Shown here one piece after another: positions 1-12,064 of a stretch of DNA of 64,000 nt (the first letter of the stretch is position 1; the number at the start of each line of letters is the position of its first letter). The translations under genes and the position numbers were made by a program. Under the pieces are notes generated by a model, which was not told where the DNA came from, made no database searches, and saw only the letters and a program-made list of their open reading frames with translations. This stretch comes from Blakeslea trispora (taxonomy: Eukaryota; Mucoromycota; Mucoromycetes; Mucorales; Choanephoraceae). The DNA lies in the NCBI GenBank assembly GCA_025331445.1, contig JAIWNE010000030.1, forward strand, positions 62,001 to 126,000. Reading direction: 5' to 3'.

Positions 1-1094
1 TGGGTGGTTTGAATATTTCTCTACCCATTGTTGTGAATTTTGGAAGACCAGAACTTAAAGCCAAAGTAGTGCCTGAGGTTTTGTCAGGAAGGAAGAGAAT
101 CGTGTTGGCTGTCACTGAGCCTTATATAGGTAGCGATGTAGCGAACATTACAACATCAGCCGTCAAAACCCCTGATGGAAAATACTACATTGTAAATGGT
201 GTTAAAAAATGGGTTACTGCTGGTAAGTACTTTCTTTTCTTTAAGAAACCAAAAGAGTAAAGATGGTTTCGTAATTGACAAGTACGGTTGTAGGACAATT
301 CTCAGATTATTTTTCGACGGCCGTCAAGACCGACAAAGGGATATCTATGCTACTGATCGAGCGTACAGATGGTGTAGAAACTAAGCCAATACCTACTTCT
401 TATTCAGAAAGCTCAGGCACATCATACGTAACTTTCACAGATGTAAAAGTACCTGTTGGTAACCTTTTGGGTAAAGAGAACAAGGGCTTTCATGCTATTC
501 TTTCAAACTTCAATTATGAGAGATGGTCAATGATAGCATCGGGAACGATGAGTGCTCGGATTCTTGTTGAGGAATGCTTCAAATGGGCTCATCAGCGAAA
601 AGTGTTTGGAAAACGATTGATTGATCAGCCTGTCATCCGATTCAAGCTTGCTAAAATGGTAGGTGGCATTCTTATCTGAGGGTGTATTCATCTTAACACC
701 TCTTCTTGCAATAGATAGCTGCAGTAGAGAGTGCACATAGCTGGGTTGAAAGCTTGACCTATCAAATGAATCAAATGAACTATAAAGAACAAGCTGATAA
801 GCTTGCTGGACCCATTGCTCTTTGTAAGTTCCAAGTAACCAGAATAATGCATGAAGTGTCGGACGATGCTTGCCAGATATTTGGTGGCAGAGCTGTCACA
901 AAAACAGGCATGGGCAAAAGAATCGAAAGTTTCCAAAGATGTTACAAGGTAAAATTATGGATTGCTTCCTGGATATCACATATGACTAAATTTCACTCTA
1001 GTTTGCTGCTATTTTGGGTGGCTCAGAAGAGATCGTGGCTGACCTGGGTGTAAAGCAAGCAATGAGAAAGTTTCCTGCTGGTGCTCGATTATGA
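1..1094 (+). CDS. Acyl-CoA dehydrogenase, 5'-truncated by the window edge
   Basis: C-terminal part of an acyl-CoA dehydrogenase, the FAD enzyme that makes the first double bond in fatty-acid beta-oxidation. The window opens inside the middle domain. I read exons 1-222, 294-658, 715-948 and 1002-1094, all with GT-AG borders. Seen: the family motif TEPYIGSD, then KKWVTAG, a C-terminal helical domain with RKVFGKRLIDQPVIRFKLA, and QIFGGRAVTKTGMGKRIE near the FAD/substrate end. The last residues are PAGARL; ARL fits a type-1 peroxisomal targeting signal, so a peroxisomal rather than mitochondrial enzyme is inferred. Some fungal relatives carry an N-terminal cytochrome b5 domain; that part is outside the window. 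Family call firm, location inferred. Confidence 0.9.
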
Positions 1095-1153
1095 GATGTG
1101 ATTCAAACCCCTTTAAATAACAATAGCCATATCAATAAATAGGTGCTGTTTAT

Positions 1154-2108
1154 TTAGTCTCTTTGACTTGCATTCAATATTTGAAGAATACGAAGGAAAA
1201 GGTTAATCATGTCCATATAAAGACTGGTTGAGGCCATAATATAGTCTTCAGGTGAATGTCGATTAAAAATCAAATAGGTGTCAAATATGATATAACCCGA
1301 AAAAATAATCACGCCACCAATGGCAAGTGGTATATCCATGCCAGAAAAAAAGGGCAGAAGCATACCTCCTATAAGCAAAGTACAAGCACCAGCAAAAAGC
1401 CTATTGAACGATTCCAAGCGAAGCAGTTAGATAATTTTTGCAAGTAAATCAATAAGCAGATATAGACTTACAATGGTCCCATACCGCTAAAGTCCCATTT
1501 CGATTGAAGCGTAAATAAGGTCAATCCAAAAAATACGCCGAGTGTAATAATCAGAGCTTCTAGTACAATCATTTGATCATAAAAGGAAGTGATAGTGCCC
1601 ACCATATGGCTTTCTAGCAATGTGAACAATGCAAGCAGGTAGTAATTTAGCGGTGTTGAACGAGCCTTCCACATAAGTGCAAAGAGGACACTCAGTGAGC
1701 CAAACATAGACATAAATATCATCCATGGACTAAAGAATAAAAAGTTTAGTTCACTTTTAGTGTAAGATGAACTATAGCATTACTTTGTCTGAACCCAATG
1801 CTTGATGCCATCATTGAACATGTAAACACTTGAGAGCAAACTGGTAGCCAGCAGTTGAACAGTCAAGATAGAATACACCTTCCTAACAAACTCTACATGG
1901 GCAAATAAGGATGCAGCTTGATTGTATGCATAATTAACGTACGCATTCTAATCTCAGTTGTACTATTGGCAACTGTTTCCTTCATCATGTCATCAACAAG
2001 CAGACCTTCTTCATCTTGTTCAAGAAAAGGCCTGCTGGATTCTGCCTCATACGCTGGAGGAGGTTGCTCGTATTGTTGTTCCGAACGAGCTAGATTGTTT
2101 TTAGACAT
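1154..2108 (-). CDS. Bax inhibitor-1 / TMBIM (LFG-type) membrane protein
   Basis: Multi-pass protein of the BI-1/TMBIM family, which acts as a calcium leak and anti-death factor in ER or Golgi membranes. Four exons on the minus strand: start at 2108, first donor at 1943, second exon from 1892, last exon ending at 1154. Order: Pro/Gln-rich cytosolic N-terminus with PPPAYE, then the family hallmark RMQFVRKVYSILTVQLL made by joining exons 1 and 2, then about seven hydrophobic segments, and the typical SPEDYIMASTSLYMDMINLF stretch near the end. The PPPAYE start and overall shape resemble lifeguard (LFG)/Bxi1 proteins more than BI-1 itself. Length about 260 residues, usual for the family. Confidence 0.9.
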
Positions 2109-2221
2109 GTCTTATTGTAAAGTGAGGGAAAAAAAAAAGGAGAGATAGCTGAGTGAAATTCTTTGAAAAAGTCACATACATTCTCTTTCTCTCTCTTTTT
2201 TTTTTTCTTGTACCATTCATT

Positions 2222-2910
2222 ATGCCAAAGGCTGCTAGAAAAAGTATCAGAAAGACAGAGACGCCTTTACGCCAAAGAAAGTTTGCCGTTTCCGAGAAGG
2301 AAGTAGTTGAGCGCATTGTTACAGAAGGAGATCAGATCTCGGTAAATAAGACACAATCAAGATCAGATCTCGATGCTCATTAGACTATAGACTGTATCAG
2401 CTCAAACCATGACAATAGTGAAAAAAGACGAAAAGAAGAAAAAGAGGCATGAAAGCTGGCTACAGAGTGAGTGGAAGAATGTGCCAAAAAACACATGTAC
2501 TTATTGGACATAACAGAGCTTGATCACGCTTACGCTGTCAAGAAGAAAATGGAAAAGAAACAAAACAAGAGCAACAACTTGAAAGTCAATCTTGGAAATT
2601 TTGGCGATATCTTAAATGGTATTCAGTTCAAGCCCAAGTCCGAGTTTGCTAGTCAAGCAACACATGGAAAGAAGTTGAAGGAGCCTACACAGCAAGAGCC
2701 AGCCATTCCTTCCAACAAGATCAAATCAAAGAAAGCAAAGAAGCAGGCAGAGTAAGTTGTTGATAGTCTATAGCCGGATTGTTTCTCATGTTCACTTTCT
2801 ATAGATTACAGGAAATTCTTCGTATGCAAAAAGTAATGCAACATGGCGCCTTCAAACAAAACCCTTTGGACACAATTCGTCAACATGTACAAAATACCTT
2901 TTCTTCTTAA
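2222..2910 (+). CDS. SLX9: Ribosome biogenesis protein Slx9-like
   Basis: Small basic protein of the Slx9/FAM207A family, which helps pre-40S assembly and export in the nucleolus. Exons 2222-2341, 2391-2466, 2517-2751 and 2805-2910 sum to 537 nt (178 residues plus stop). Seen: basic N-terminus MPKAARKSIRKTETPLRQRK, the KKDEKKKKRHESWLQKLD block typical of the family, a central NLGNFGDIL helix, and the C-terminal pattern ending in FKQNPLDTIRQHVQNTF, which matches the family end (F..dPl..ir.H). The start lies about 110 bp from the divergent Bax-inhibitor gene, so they probably share a promoter region. The call rests on remembered family patterns. Confidence 0.75.
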
Positions 2911-3004
2911 TTTAGTCATTTGTTGTTTTTCTTAGCAATCTTAAATAAGAAATTCTTTTTTTTTTTCTTGCTTCTTCTTCTTTTTACCAATATTCTCTAT
3001 CAGC

Positions 3005-4020
3005 ATGAATTATCCTTTAGAACAAGAAAGAGCTCGGTTACAGAGCAATGTCGATCACTACAATCGATCAAGTAGACTGAGAGCTTATTGCTGTGGATGT
3101 ATTTATGGTGAATCGAATTCAGTCTTGATCTGTCTTTGTTGGGCTGTAAAGTCAATGATTTGCTAAAATATTCATATATACTGAGAATCAAACAACACAC
3201 AAGATAGGGCTTGAGCTTTTATTTTGCTGTCTTGGCATTCATGCAGAAAAGCCGTACGTCATCTGCAGCAAACATAAAGAAGTCTACTAATACACACACA
3301 TTATAGCTTTCTACTCTTATATACAAGACGTACCATTGGCTGTATTTGGTGCAATCAATTTGTTGTTTGGCATTGTTTCCATCTGTAGTATCATTATTTT
3401 CTTAATCAAGGTATTTGTTTTCAGAAATTATTCTTTTTTTAGGCTAGAGCGTAACACAGCTGTTTAGATGGGAATTTGAGACGAAGGCCACCATTAGGAC
3501 CTGGCATGATATACAACATAATGCAATCCAGAAATACAGTGTTTGCAATTGCCATCATTGCTGTGGCTGTTCTTATTGTCACACTGATCAATTTCATATT
3601 CTATGCAATGAACAAGGACTATTTTATTCAAGTATGGTGTATTGAAAACTCTGCCTCTAGCTATGTTAGTACAGTAGAGACACCTACCAATAATCTAACT
3701 GCCAGCAACAGTACATTGACATCTGTCCTTACCTCTAATGATATCTATAACTGCGAAAGGCTTTTTGAGAATGAAATTAAGTGGGGATTGATGTGCTTAA
3801 TTTGCATGTTTGTTGTTTATGTAAGTTGGCTTGGTTTAGCATAATGATACAACAGTTAGTACAAATCTGACTTGGCTTCTAGATACATTGGATTTTGATT
3901 ATTGCAGCCAAGTATAGCTTCTATAGTCCTTTGCCAATGGTCACCTTAGCAGAGTTTGGAAATATACCCCCTCAAGCAAGCTTGAAAAAGGAAGCCGGAA
4001 TCAAGACGGAAAGACAATGA
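3005..4020 (+). CDS. Four-helix membrane protein, unknown function; reading frame uncertain
   Basis: A protein with about four hydrophobic segments: SVLICLCWAGLSFYFAVLAFM, VFGAINLLFGIVSICSIIIFLI, NTVFAIAIIAVAVLIVTLINF and WGLMCLICMFVVYIHWILII. A loop with Cys and possible N-glycosylation sites lies between helices 3 and 4. Layout resembles tetraspanin-like fungal proteins, but I do not see a CCG motif. Five exons inferred; first ends at a GTAAAG donor after residues CLCWA. Odd: after helix 2 the natural splice leads into a frame reading LFRWEFETKATIRTWHDIQ, while helix 3 is one base out of frame with no GT-AG intron between. The tail also continues openly in another frame past the stop at 4020 to about 4175. 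This could be an indel or pseudogene. Not recognised further. Confidence 0.5.
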
Positions 4021-4175
4021 AAGATTTTTGGAAAGAATTTGTGACGCACAAGCAATACAATGAGTTCATAAGACCTGAAGATCAAGCGCTACTTAACATA
4101 GGCTCAAGAAAGTCATCTAAAAATACTCACTTAAAGGCAAAGTCTGATTTGACAGGTCCTTTTCAAGCTCAATAA

Positions 4176-5885
4176 AGCATAGACTCTTTTTGGTGTTAGG
4201 ATACGAAATATTTTATTGCTTTTTTTTTTGTGTCTTTCTATACAACTGATGGTTAGCAAAAGATTTGTTGGAATTAGAAAATGTCTGTGTTTGGCCGAGC
4301 AAAAAAAAAGAAAAAAAAAGACATTAGGTCCTAATAGATAGGCACCAGACTATGTTATTTCAAGAAAAAGAAATGAAGGGAGATGCAGGACCCTTTCATG
4401 TTTGAGAGACACTTTTAAATAACAAAAGAAAAAGGATATTGGAAAAGGTCACCAAATTATTTGTAGCTGATTTATCTTGACAACTTTAGACAAACGATTT
4501 GGTCATAGCGATAAGGGCTCGGCTTTCGGGTCTGATTGTTCAACACTCAGCTCATCTGTATCACTCGAAAATAAAATAAGGTTGATGTATCATTTTACCA
4601 ATCTCTTATCTCCTTTTTAGTATAAATTCAATGGGACATTTGAGGGTTTTGCTAACACTCGAAATTTCCACCTTTAAAATGATAAAGTAAGGATAAATCC
4701 TCATAAAGCGCAGGATAAGCGAATTGGAAAGAAAAGGTGTCTACAAGATCGAACTCTTATCGTTCACTTTAGGCGTGTATTGTTTTATTGTTTCAAAACT
4801 CAAGAGTTACATTAAGCATTCATCCTTCCTGTTTTTGCCAACGTTTTAGTAGAACAGTTGAACTTTTTGACGCAAGAAGTGAATTCCATCACTATTGAGG
4901 ATGAAGAGGAGAAAGCAATATCTAAAGTCATATAAACCAATGCATTCCCTTTATATTTTTGTTTTAGGATCTGTTGGTTTCATAGAATTGACTGATCATC
5001 TGACACTATTTGGCAATTGGCCAGAAGCCTTTGATTGACTAAAGCTTAAATGAGGGTGGAGAGAAGAAAGGTTATGGATTGATTGTTTATTTCAAAAAAT
5101 TTCTTTGTTTGGTCAATTAGATTCTAGACACCCTATTTACCGTAGACCTCTTCGTTTTTATAGCCATATTCAGCTTTGTTTTCATGCCTTTCCAAGATCA
5201 TCTACATTTGATTTGGAAATAGCTGCAAGATACGTCACGATTTTAACCATATCTTCATTAGAGTGTATACTTTTTTTTTTAGTGGACTCTCGGATAGCTC
5301 ATTTACTTAAATTTAATCTCTTGCGCAACTCTAGTAACCATACAATTTTAAAGACCTAGTATCGAGGTAGATTTGCTAAAGTGTTGATAGTGTCAAAAAC
5401 AAGCTTTTGAAGTCATCATGTAATTTATTTCTTTGCTCTTACTCTTGAGCTTCATAAACAAATGTCTTCATTAATTGAGATGTATCAAAGCGTGAAAATC
5501 AGAAAAAACGAGGAAGTTGGATTTGTGGGCAAAACGAATTTCGGTAGCCAGCATAACAAATTCCAAGTGATGCAAACATGAAAGTTAAACTGTTACAAAA
5601 GTAAGCTTTGTCCAATTAAGAAATAGAGAATAGACGTTGAAAGACCGAACTTGGGCCTCCGACCCAAAAGAAAGCTGGTTTTGCTGAAAGTGAGCATTGG
5701 AAGTGGAGCCACTGTACGTACAGTTTGTGTTTCTTTCTTTTTTTGCACACAAACAAACAATTGTGTTTGAGCACACTAAACCCTATAGTAGTTTCCCTCT
5801 TCTTTTTTTCTTTTAACCCCCCCTTTCCCCTCTTTCTTTCTGATTTCTTTCTCCCCCTCCTTTTATTTGTGTACTCTCTTCAAAC
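4176..5885. other. Gene-poor stretch before the Zn2Cys6 gene
   Basis: No convincing gene. An open stretch at 5105-5359 (plus) lacks start context and recognisable motifs, and short coding-like patches near 4980-5030 are broken by stops, so decayed coding DNA is possible but unproven. The last 120 bp before 5886 are strongly pyrimidine-rich (CCCCCCTTTCCCC, CTTTCTTT), as expected for a fungal promoter/5' UTR of the next gene. Confidence 0.4.
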
Positions 5886-8800
5886 ATGGCGGGTACCTTT
5901 CGATGGCATTCGTGCTCTAATACCGACTTTCCGTTAAAACGACATAAAGTATCAAAAGCTTGTGAAGCATGTCGCAACAAAAAAATGCGCTGTGATGGCA
6001 GTATGTTGTGCTGACATTTGTGTGTGTGTTTTTTTTATGGACATTAATTTCGAATCTAAAATAGAAAATCCATGTCAGCGCTGCGAAAATAATAAAATTG
6101 AATGCAAATAATGATAGACCTGCTAGATCGCGCAACTTGCATTCAGCAGCACCCAAATCTCCCAGCTTCTCAAACTCGTTGTGTACTGACATGAAAACTC
6201 CTTTCATGGACAATAAGTTCACTTTTGCAAACCAAACATATGAAACATTTCGACTTCAACATTCGCCTCCTCAATGTGGCACTTCTCTTTTGCCTCTTTT
6301 GTTTGACTTTTTTCATCTGACCTCGCAGCCGGTTTGCATTTGGGATTCATTTGATCATTATCACAAACAATGCATTTCCCCATCGTCTTCAGAAACTACA
6401 TTAAGCGAGTCCAGAGATCGTCTTTTGAGAGAAGCAATTAGACTGTTTGTTACACATAACCTTCTTTACAGTATGTTTATTGATTCCCAGGCATTACCTT
6501 TAATTACACTTCAGTCAGATCCATTGTTGTTTACAGCTTGTTCACAATCCACCTATCCTAATGAATACAAGTCGTCTTTGTTTCCATCTCGGCATCCGAC
6601 ATTGAATCGTCCTAGGACTCTTCGACAAGAGAACGAACTAATAAACGACTATGACTTGCTTATCATGCTCAGCATATTGTCTCTGACTTTTTCATCACTC
6701 AATGAACACGAAAAAAGCGATAGTTTTATGGAGCATGCTATGGCGTTCTATCAAAAGGCACACCAATTGTTTTTTCAACTGATTTTTCCAATTGTGCCAT
6801 CAGACCCAACTTATCCTGCACCTGACCAAAAGGATCTACTTTCTCTACTCAAAGCAACTATTCTATTAGCGCACTTTCAATGCTCTATCATCAGTCCAGA
6901 ACAAGCCTACAGGACTATTCGGATAGGGATTGACATTTTGCAGCAAGCTTCGCTTACACTGAATGAAGAGAGTCTCATTGTATTAAAGACAATTGATGCA
7001 TGGCATATATGGCTTGCATTTTATCTTGGTATGCCATACACCAACGTTGCTTCAGCGAATGTTCAAAAAGAACTAAAGCTCTCTGACAGTCAATTTACTC
7101 AGGAGCAGCAATGGGCTTTCCAAATAGTTGATAACTGCAGTCAATTCATGAGGGCAACGCTGAAACGGCACAAATCAGCTCATCCACAGCAAGCTAAGGC
7201 ATGTCAGCAATTATTAATCAATCAAATAGACACAGTGAACTCATACTTGTATCCAATTCTTGTAGGAGCCTCCTAGCTTTTCCTTTTTGTTAGGGCTAAG
7301 CCCTCATTTGAATTTATTGACCATGACAAAAACCCATGGCTGATCATTTCCTTGTTTCAGCATGTCTTGAAGATTCATTTGCAACTATCCTACCTTAGTA
7401 CTTCTTTTGAAAATGACTATGCGTCATTGGTGGAACACAATGTATATACGATGGATTCATTCGCAAAACCTCTTCAGCAAATCCTTGATATCTCTAGTCA
7501 GATAATTAACTATTGTACAGACAACCGTTTTGTTTTTCTCCCATATCCCGTAATCTATTCTGTATGTTTAGTATCGCATATCACTACTCATTATCTCAAC
7601 AGGGGGAAACAGAGCATTTCAATGCACTATGTCTTGCTCTGAAGAAAATTGCCAAGGCTTCATCTATGTGTAAGGACACGTTAGATGTGGTCCTGAATCA
7701 ACTCAACCATCCCAAATCATATATCAATACCGAGTCTGCCATCAAGAGAAGGGAGAAAAGAAGACTAAACAAGATAAAGAAGACGACAGCTCCACCTTCG
7801 CCATCACCTTCTTCATCTTCTGATGTTACCGCTGTTATCGTTTCGCGTGCTAGTACTAAACCATCTGTTTCTATGACCTTGTGTGATACTCCAGGTGCAA
7901 TTATTTCAAACACAACTTCTCAGCCTGACACACCTTCCACTATGTCACAACTTTTAGCACATCCTGTCATACCCAACGAGTTACTGTTGATGGACAATAT
8001 GAGAACAGCAGGTCTTGAGCATATGTCTTCTCATACTATGAATATTCACTCAAGGGCTGATATTGACCGAGAGCAGCTTGAGAAACTGTCTCACAAGCCT
8101 TCTCGATTACAGCAGCAATATCAGCAGTATCAACATGAGCAGCAAGTCTTACTACAGCAGCAGCAACAACAACAAAAATATCAGAAGCAATTCTCCGAGC
8201 TCGATCTACAACAACCTACACATCATATAACATCAAATAATCACAACAACCCTTATCTATTTCCTAAATATGTAATGGCTCCTTCATCTGCTCAAAACAC
8301 AAGCTCATCCAAAGCGAAAAACGATTACAACGCAGCGCAAGTATTGCCACCACAAGGCGATATAGGCAGCAACTATAACTGTTACCAAAGCAACAAACGT
8401 ACATACAATCAGCACCAACCTTCCAATTTCAACTTGCAAGCATACAAAAAGCTCAAGTCAAATGTAAATATACCATCTTCATCAACTTACTACAACCAAA
8501 AGCAGCATTTTCAAAATCAGGGCAATCCTCCCTTTAATCATGTACAAGAAGACAACGAGCTTGTAAGTACGTCTTCTCAAAACGATCGCTCTCGACAGAA
8601 TAGTCTAGTCGACACGTCTTTTATTGACGTCAACGAAATGGGTTCTGAGCCTCAGTCGGCGGATAGCGCCGCACTGATGTACTGGATGCTAGATAGCGGC
8701 GAAAATGCAGCTGCCTTCTATCAAGTTGCCACTACTCCATCCACACCTACAGGAACTCACCCGTCCTTACCAACACACGATGCTAAATCAGAAACAGAAA

Positions 8801-9453
8801 TTTTGTCAAGCCCAGTGCAACAGGCTCAATTTGGATATCAAAACAACAATGACCATAATGACAACCCTACATCTCAAAATGAACCTACAGCAGCCATTCA
8901 GTCATGGCAACCATCCATTGAAGTTGATGAAAATAGTCTTAATGCAGTGACAAAGTTACCTTTGCCTCAACCATCCAAGTCCTCAGCGCAGCCGACTAAC
9001 TATTGGGCTACTTCCGCATCAACGCGCACTTGGTCCAAATTTTTTTTCGCTTCTGAAGTTCAAACTTTGCACTATCAAACACCACCGCTAGTGCATTACA
9101 ACGAGTCTTCATCTTTCCCAATGAGTCTCAATATGATTCAAGAAGAGGAGGACCAACACAGACAAAGACAACAACAACAACAGGAACCATTGAAGCCATT
9201 CTTCTATTCATACAACAAGAACTTGGCAGGAAAGAATGGTACATCAGATAAGAATTTGGTTGTACTACCTCCTCAACCAATACAAGCAACTAATTCAAAC
9301 GAAGAAGCCGCTGCCGCCGCCGCTGCTGCTGCTATTTGGGCGGCAGCAGCAGACAAAACAAGACCTAACAGCAATAAAGATGATTACTGTACGCCAAAAA
9401 GAAAAATATCTGACTACAACACGTTTTATTCAGAGATAAAAGAGACAAGATAA
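5886..9453 (+). CDS. Zn2Cys6 fungal transcription factor, zinc cluster and body in different frames
   Basis: Zn(II)2Cys6 DNA-binding transcription factor. Exon 1 (5886-6000) and exon 2 (from 6065) give a perfect cluster with CX2CX6CX5CX2CX6C spacing: CEACRNKKMRCDGKNPCQRC then ENNKIEC. Directly after this, the frame meets TAA TGA TAG. The body is open from 6098 in the +1 frame and holds the middle homology region (about 6200-7600), then a low-complexity C-terminus rich in Gln, Asn, Ser and with an Ala run. Introns in the body: 7262-7360 and a short 41-nt GTATGT...CAACAG at 7562-7602. No GT-AG pair can join cluster and body, so an indel, a broken gene or +1 frameshifting is needed. Targets unknown. 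Family call firm; integrity doubtful. Confidence 0.8.
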
Positions 9454-11476
9454 ACCATATGTTTCATTGTGTTTTTTTTTATATATTTTTTTTTTACATG
9501 TATACAGCATGATTCCAGCTATTCTCTCTCTCTCTCTCTCTCTTTTTCTCCTAGTTTAGCTAGCTTATAATCCATTGTTCTAGATCGCCCATTGTATTGA
9601 TAAAATAAATGTAGTACAATGTTAAGGAAATGGGCAACCTTTCAAACATTTTTTTTTCTTATTCAAGTACTCCCTGGAACAGTACATAAGTATGATAATC
9701 TTGACAAAAGACACCAGTTGTTTGTGTTTATTAATAGCCTGGTTCTGATTATGGCAGAGTGCTCCTTGCTAGTAAATGAATCAATTACTAGATTTGTGTT
9801 TAAAGAGAATTAGATTGAGAGGGATTTTGTAATAAAATAGTGTAGGGAGCAAAGTGTTTATCAGGATGCAAATATGCAGGTATCTAAGAAGCAAAGTGTA
9901 CAAAGAAACGTATAATATCTGACATTCGCAATGAGAAAGAGTTATTTACTATGACACAGAAGGAACGACTATAAAATCGGTTTAGTCTAAAGTTGACCAA
10001 TCGACAGAATTGATGTATAACTCTGATGCTATCGTGTAGTACTCAAAATAAAGTATCCTCAGTCTTGTTTCAAATTGAGAGAGTCAATTAGTGATAACTA
10101 ATCTCTACCTTACACTATTTAGATACTAATAAAAAGCGCTGTAACCTTGATGAGAACACACTGAGTCTATTATAATGGTTTTGTTATCTAAGCTAAACTT
10201 GCTTTGGGTAAAATAGTTTTCGCAAGCTAGTCTCTTTAAATATTGACTTGAAACTGTGTAACTGTTTAGTTTAGAATGATCTCAATAACAATAAACAAAG
10301 ACAAAAAAAAAAGAATTTCTTCATTTGGCTTTAGTTATAATGAGTATTTTTGTCTTTTGACGAGAACTAGCTTGCTCCCTAATCTATAAGTATAAGGCTG
10401 CTATATACCAATAAATACATGTTATGTATCATTCCTTTCTTTCATTCAACCCAATACTGTAGCTAGTGTCACCATATAGAATATTTGAATTTAGATAGCC
10501 TTTCTTTACTCTTGTTGAGCCTGTAGATGTGAGTCCGAATACAAGTGTCATTTATACTCTAAAGTCCTACTCATCATTTCGAATAGGCCAAGTAAGTCTC
10601 TCCTTTACTTTTAAAAGCAACTACATCAACATTGAAATGTCACCCTATAGCACTCTAATGCTTAATGGTATACACTTGTCGCTCAATTGAAGAGTATTCT
10701 CAATATAAAATTAGCAACTATTTGAACTTATCATCGCTGGCATGCCATTCGACTTTAGAATACACAATATAAGAGTAGCATTTCTCGAGAATATAAACAC
10801 TCTTCAATAAGGCGTACCATTGTATTGCTGTCTCTTTTTTTCTTTTCTTTCGTTGTTGCTTTTCGATTTGTCAATTTGGTACCTTTTTTTTTAAGCAAAA
10901 AGTTAAAGTTGAAAAGTAACTCTATCAAGGTTCTTGTTGATTCTGTAGCTATCAAGATCATGTGACCAATTTTCGAAAAGAGGAGTATTGTCATTCGAAG
11001 AAGGCCACGTAATTTGAAATAAATCTCCATACGCAGACAAAACACTTTAAAGAATCCAATATCATTCACCAGCAGTTCTAAATTTAAATAAGAGTGATTT
11101 GCAAATACCCTTGCTGTATAGACTGAACTGCTGAAACAAAGGCCAGTGATATGTTCAAACACAGGTGTTTATCTATTTGGCTGTAAGCACTCTTTGTTTA
11201 ACTGCAAGAGCACAAAGGTAACAAATACAGATACTTGGTTGATGTTATCTGCAACCATAAAAGAAATGTTAGGCGCCTGTTTTTTTTTGGGTAGCAAGAT
11301 ACTCTGTCTATCTACTCTGTTCTATGTGTGTGTGTGTGTGTGTGTGTCGAACAAAGGAGAGAATGTAGGGATACCATCTTTATAGAGTGCATGTGCACAA
11401 GAAGCATACTTGCGTAGTTATCAAGCCAGCGGAAAGATGTCTAGATGGGTACTCTTTTGGTAAGCTAAATAAAATA
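9454..11476. other. Long intergenic region, A/T-rich
   Basis: No supported gene. It holds a (CT)n tract near 9524-9543, T runs after the Zn2Cys6 gene and a (TG)n tract near 11325-11347. A 135-codon open stretch on the minus strand at 10755-11162 has hydrophobic, Leu-rich composition but no family signature and ends in low-complexity Lys; it may be decayed coding DNA. Otherwise nothing seen. Confidence 0.45.
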
Positions 11477-12064
11477 CAGTGCGTCCACCCTCATTTGGAC
11501 ACTTTTTTGAAAAAATTGGTCGGAATTTAGAATTCAATTGCCCACTTTTGTGAGCCCCAATTGCCCATAAATTTGAAGTCCAATTGGTCACTTTTTTGAG
11601 CTCCATTTGGACAATTTTTCGAACTTCATTTGGTTGATTTTTTGAAAGAAAAAAGTTATTACTATTCAATGTTTATATAGGAACCTTATTGAGACAGTTT
11701 TGGGCTGTTGTAAAGGCGAAAGTCAAACGGAGCAAGCTTACAGATTCAGAAACACTTGTTTCACGTATCATTGAAGCTGCTGAGTCTGTACCTTTTGAGC
11801 ATCTAAAAGGCTTCATTCAGCATTCTGTGAATCAGTTTCAAAACTGTCTCAATAAGGTTCCTATATAAACATTGAATAGTAATAACTTTTTTCTTTCAAA
11901 AAATCAACCAAATGAAGTTCGAAAAATTGTCCAAATGGAGCTCAAAAAAGTGACCAATTGGACTTCAAATTTATGGGCAATTGGGGCTCACAAAAGTGGG
12001 CAATTGAATTCTAAATTCCGACCAATTTTTTCAAAAAAGTGTCCAAATGAGGGTGGACGCACTG
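11477..12064 (+). mobile_element. Foldback element derived from a Tc1/mariner-type transposon
   Basis: A 588-bp element made of two inverted arms, 11477-11702 and 11839-12064, each 226 bp and identical as far as I can align by eye. The ends are CAGTGCGTCCACC... and ...GGTGGACGCACTG, and each is flanked by TA, the target duplication expected of Tc1/mariner elements. The arms contain internal short repeats built on CAATTG, CATTTGG and TTTTTTGA that could be transposase sites. The 136-bp spacer with its edges encodes a transposase tail. It cannot be autonomous because no DDE catalytic domain is present. Identical arms suggest a young insertion. Confidence 0.85.
11695..11869 (+). pseudogene. C-terminal remnant of a DDE (Tc1/mariner-like) transposase
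   Basis: An open stretch of about 55 codons reading QFWAVVKAKVKRSKLTD...ETLVSRIIEAAESVP...HLKGFIQHSVNQFQNCLN and then a stop. The pattern (W..VK.KV+R.KL....L..RI..A...V....L.GFI.HS...F..CL) resembles the end of DDE-superfamily transposases common in Mucorales. Both ends run into the inverted arms, so the foldback probably formed by inverting the 3' end of a larger element. Everything upstream, including the catalytic acids, is missing. Confidence 0.65.

Noticed and set aside
2467..2516. Start of Slx9-like protein at a downstream codon near 2471
   Set aside because: That reading starts inside an intron (GTGAGT...AACAG); splicing joins HESWLQ to KLDHAYAV as the family expects.
7562..7602. A second frameshift in the Zn2Cys6 body
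   Set aside because: GTATGT...CAACAG gives a 41-nt intron that restores the frame; it is short but the borders are canonical, so I prefer an intron over an indel.
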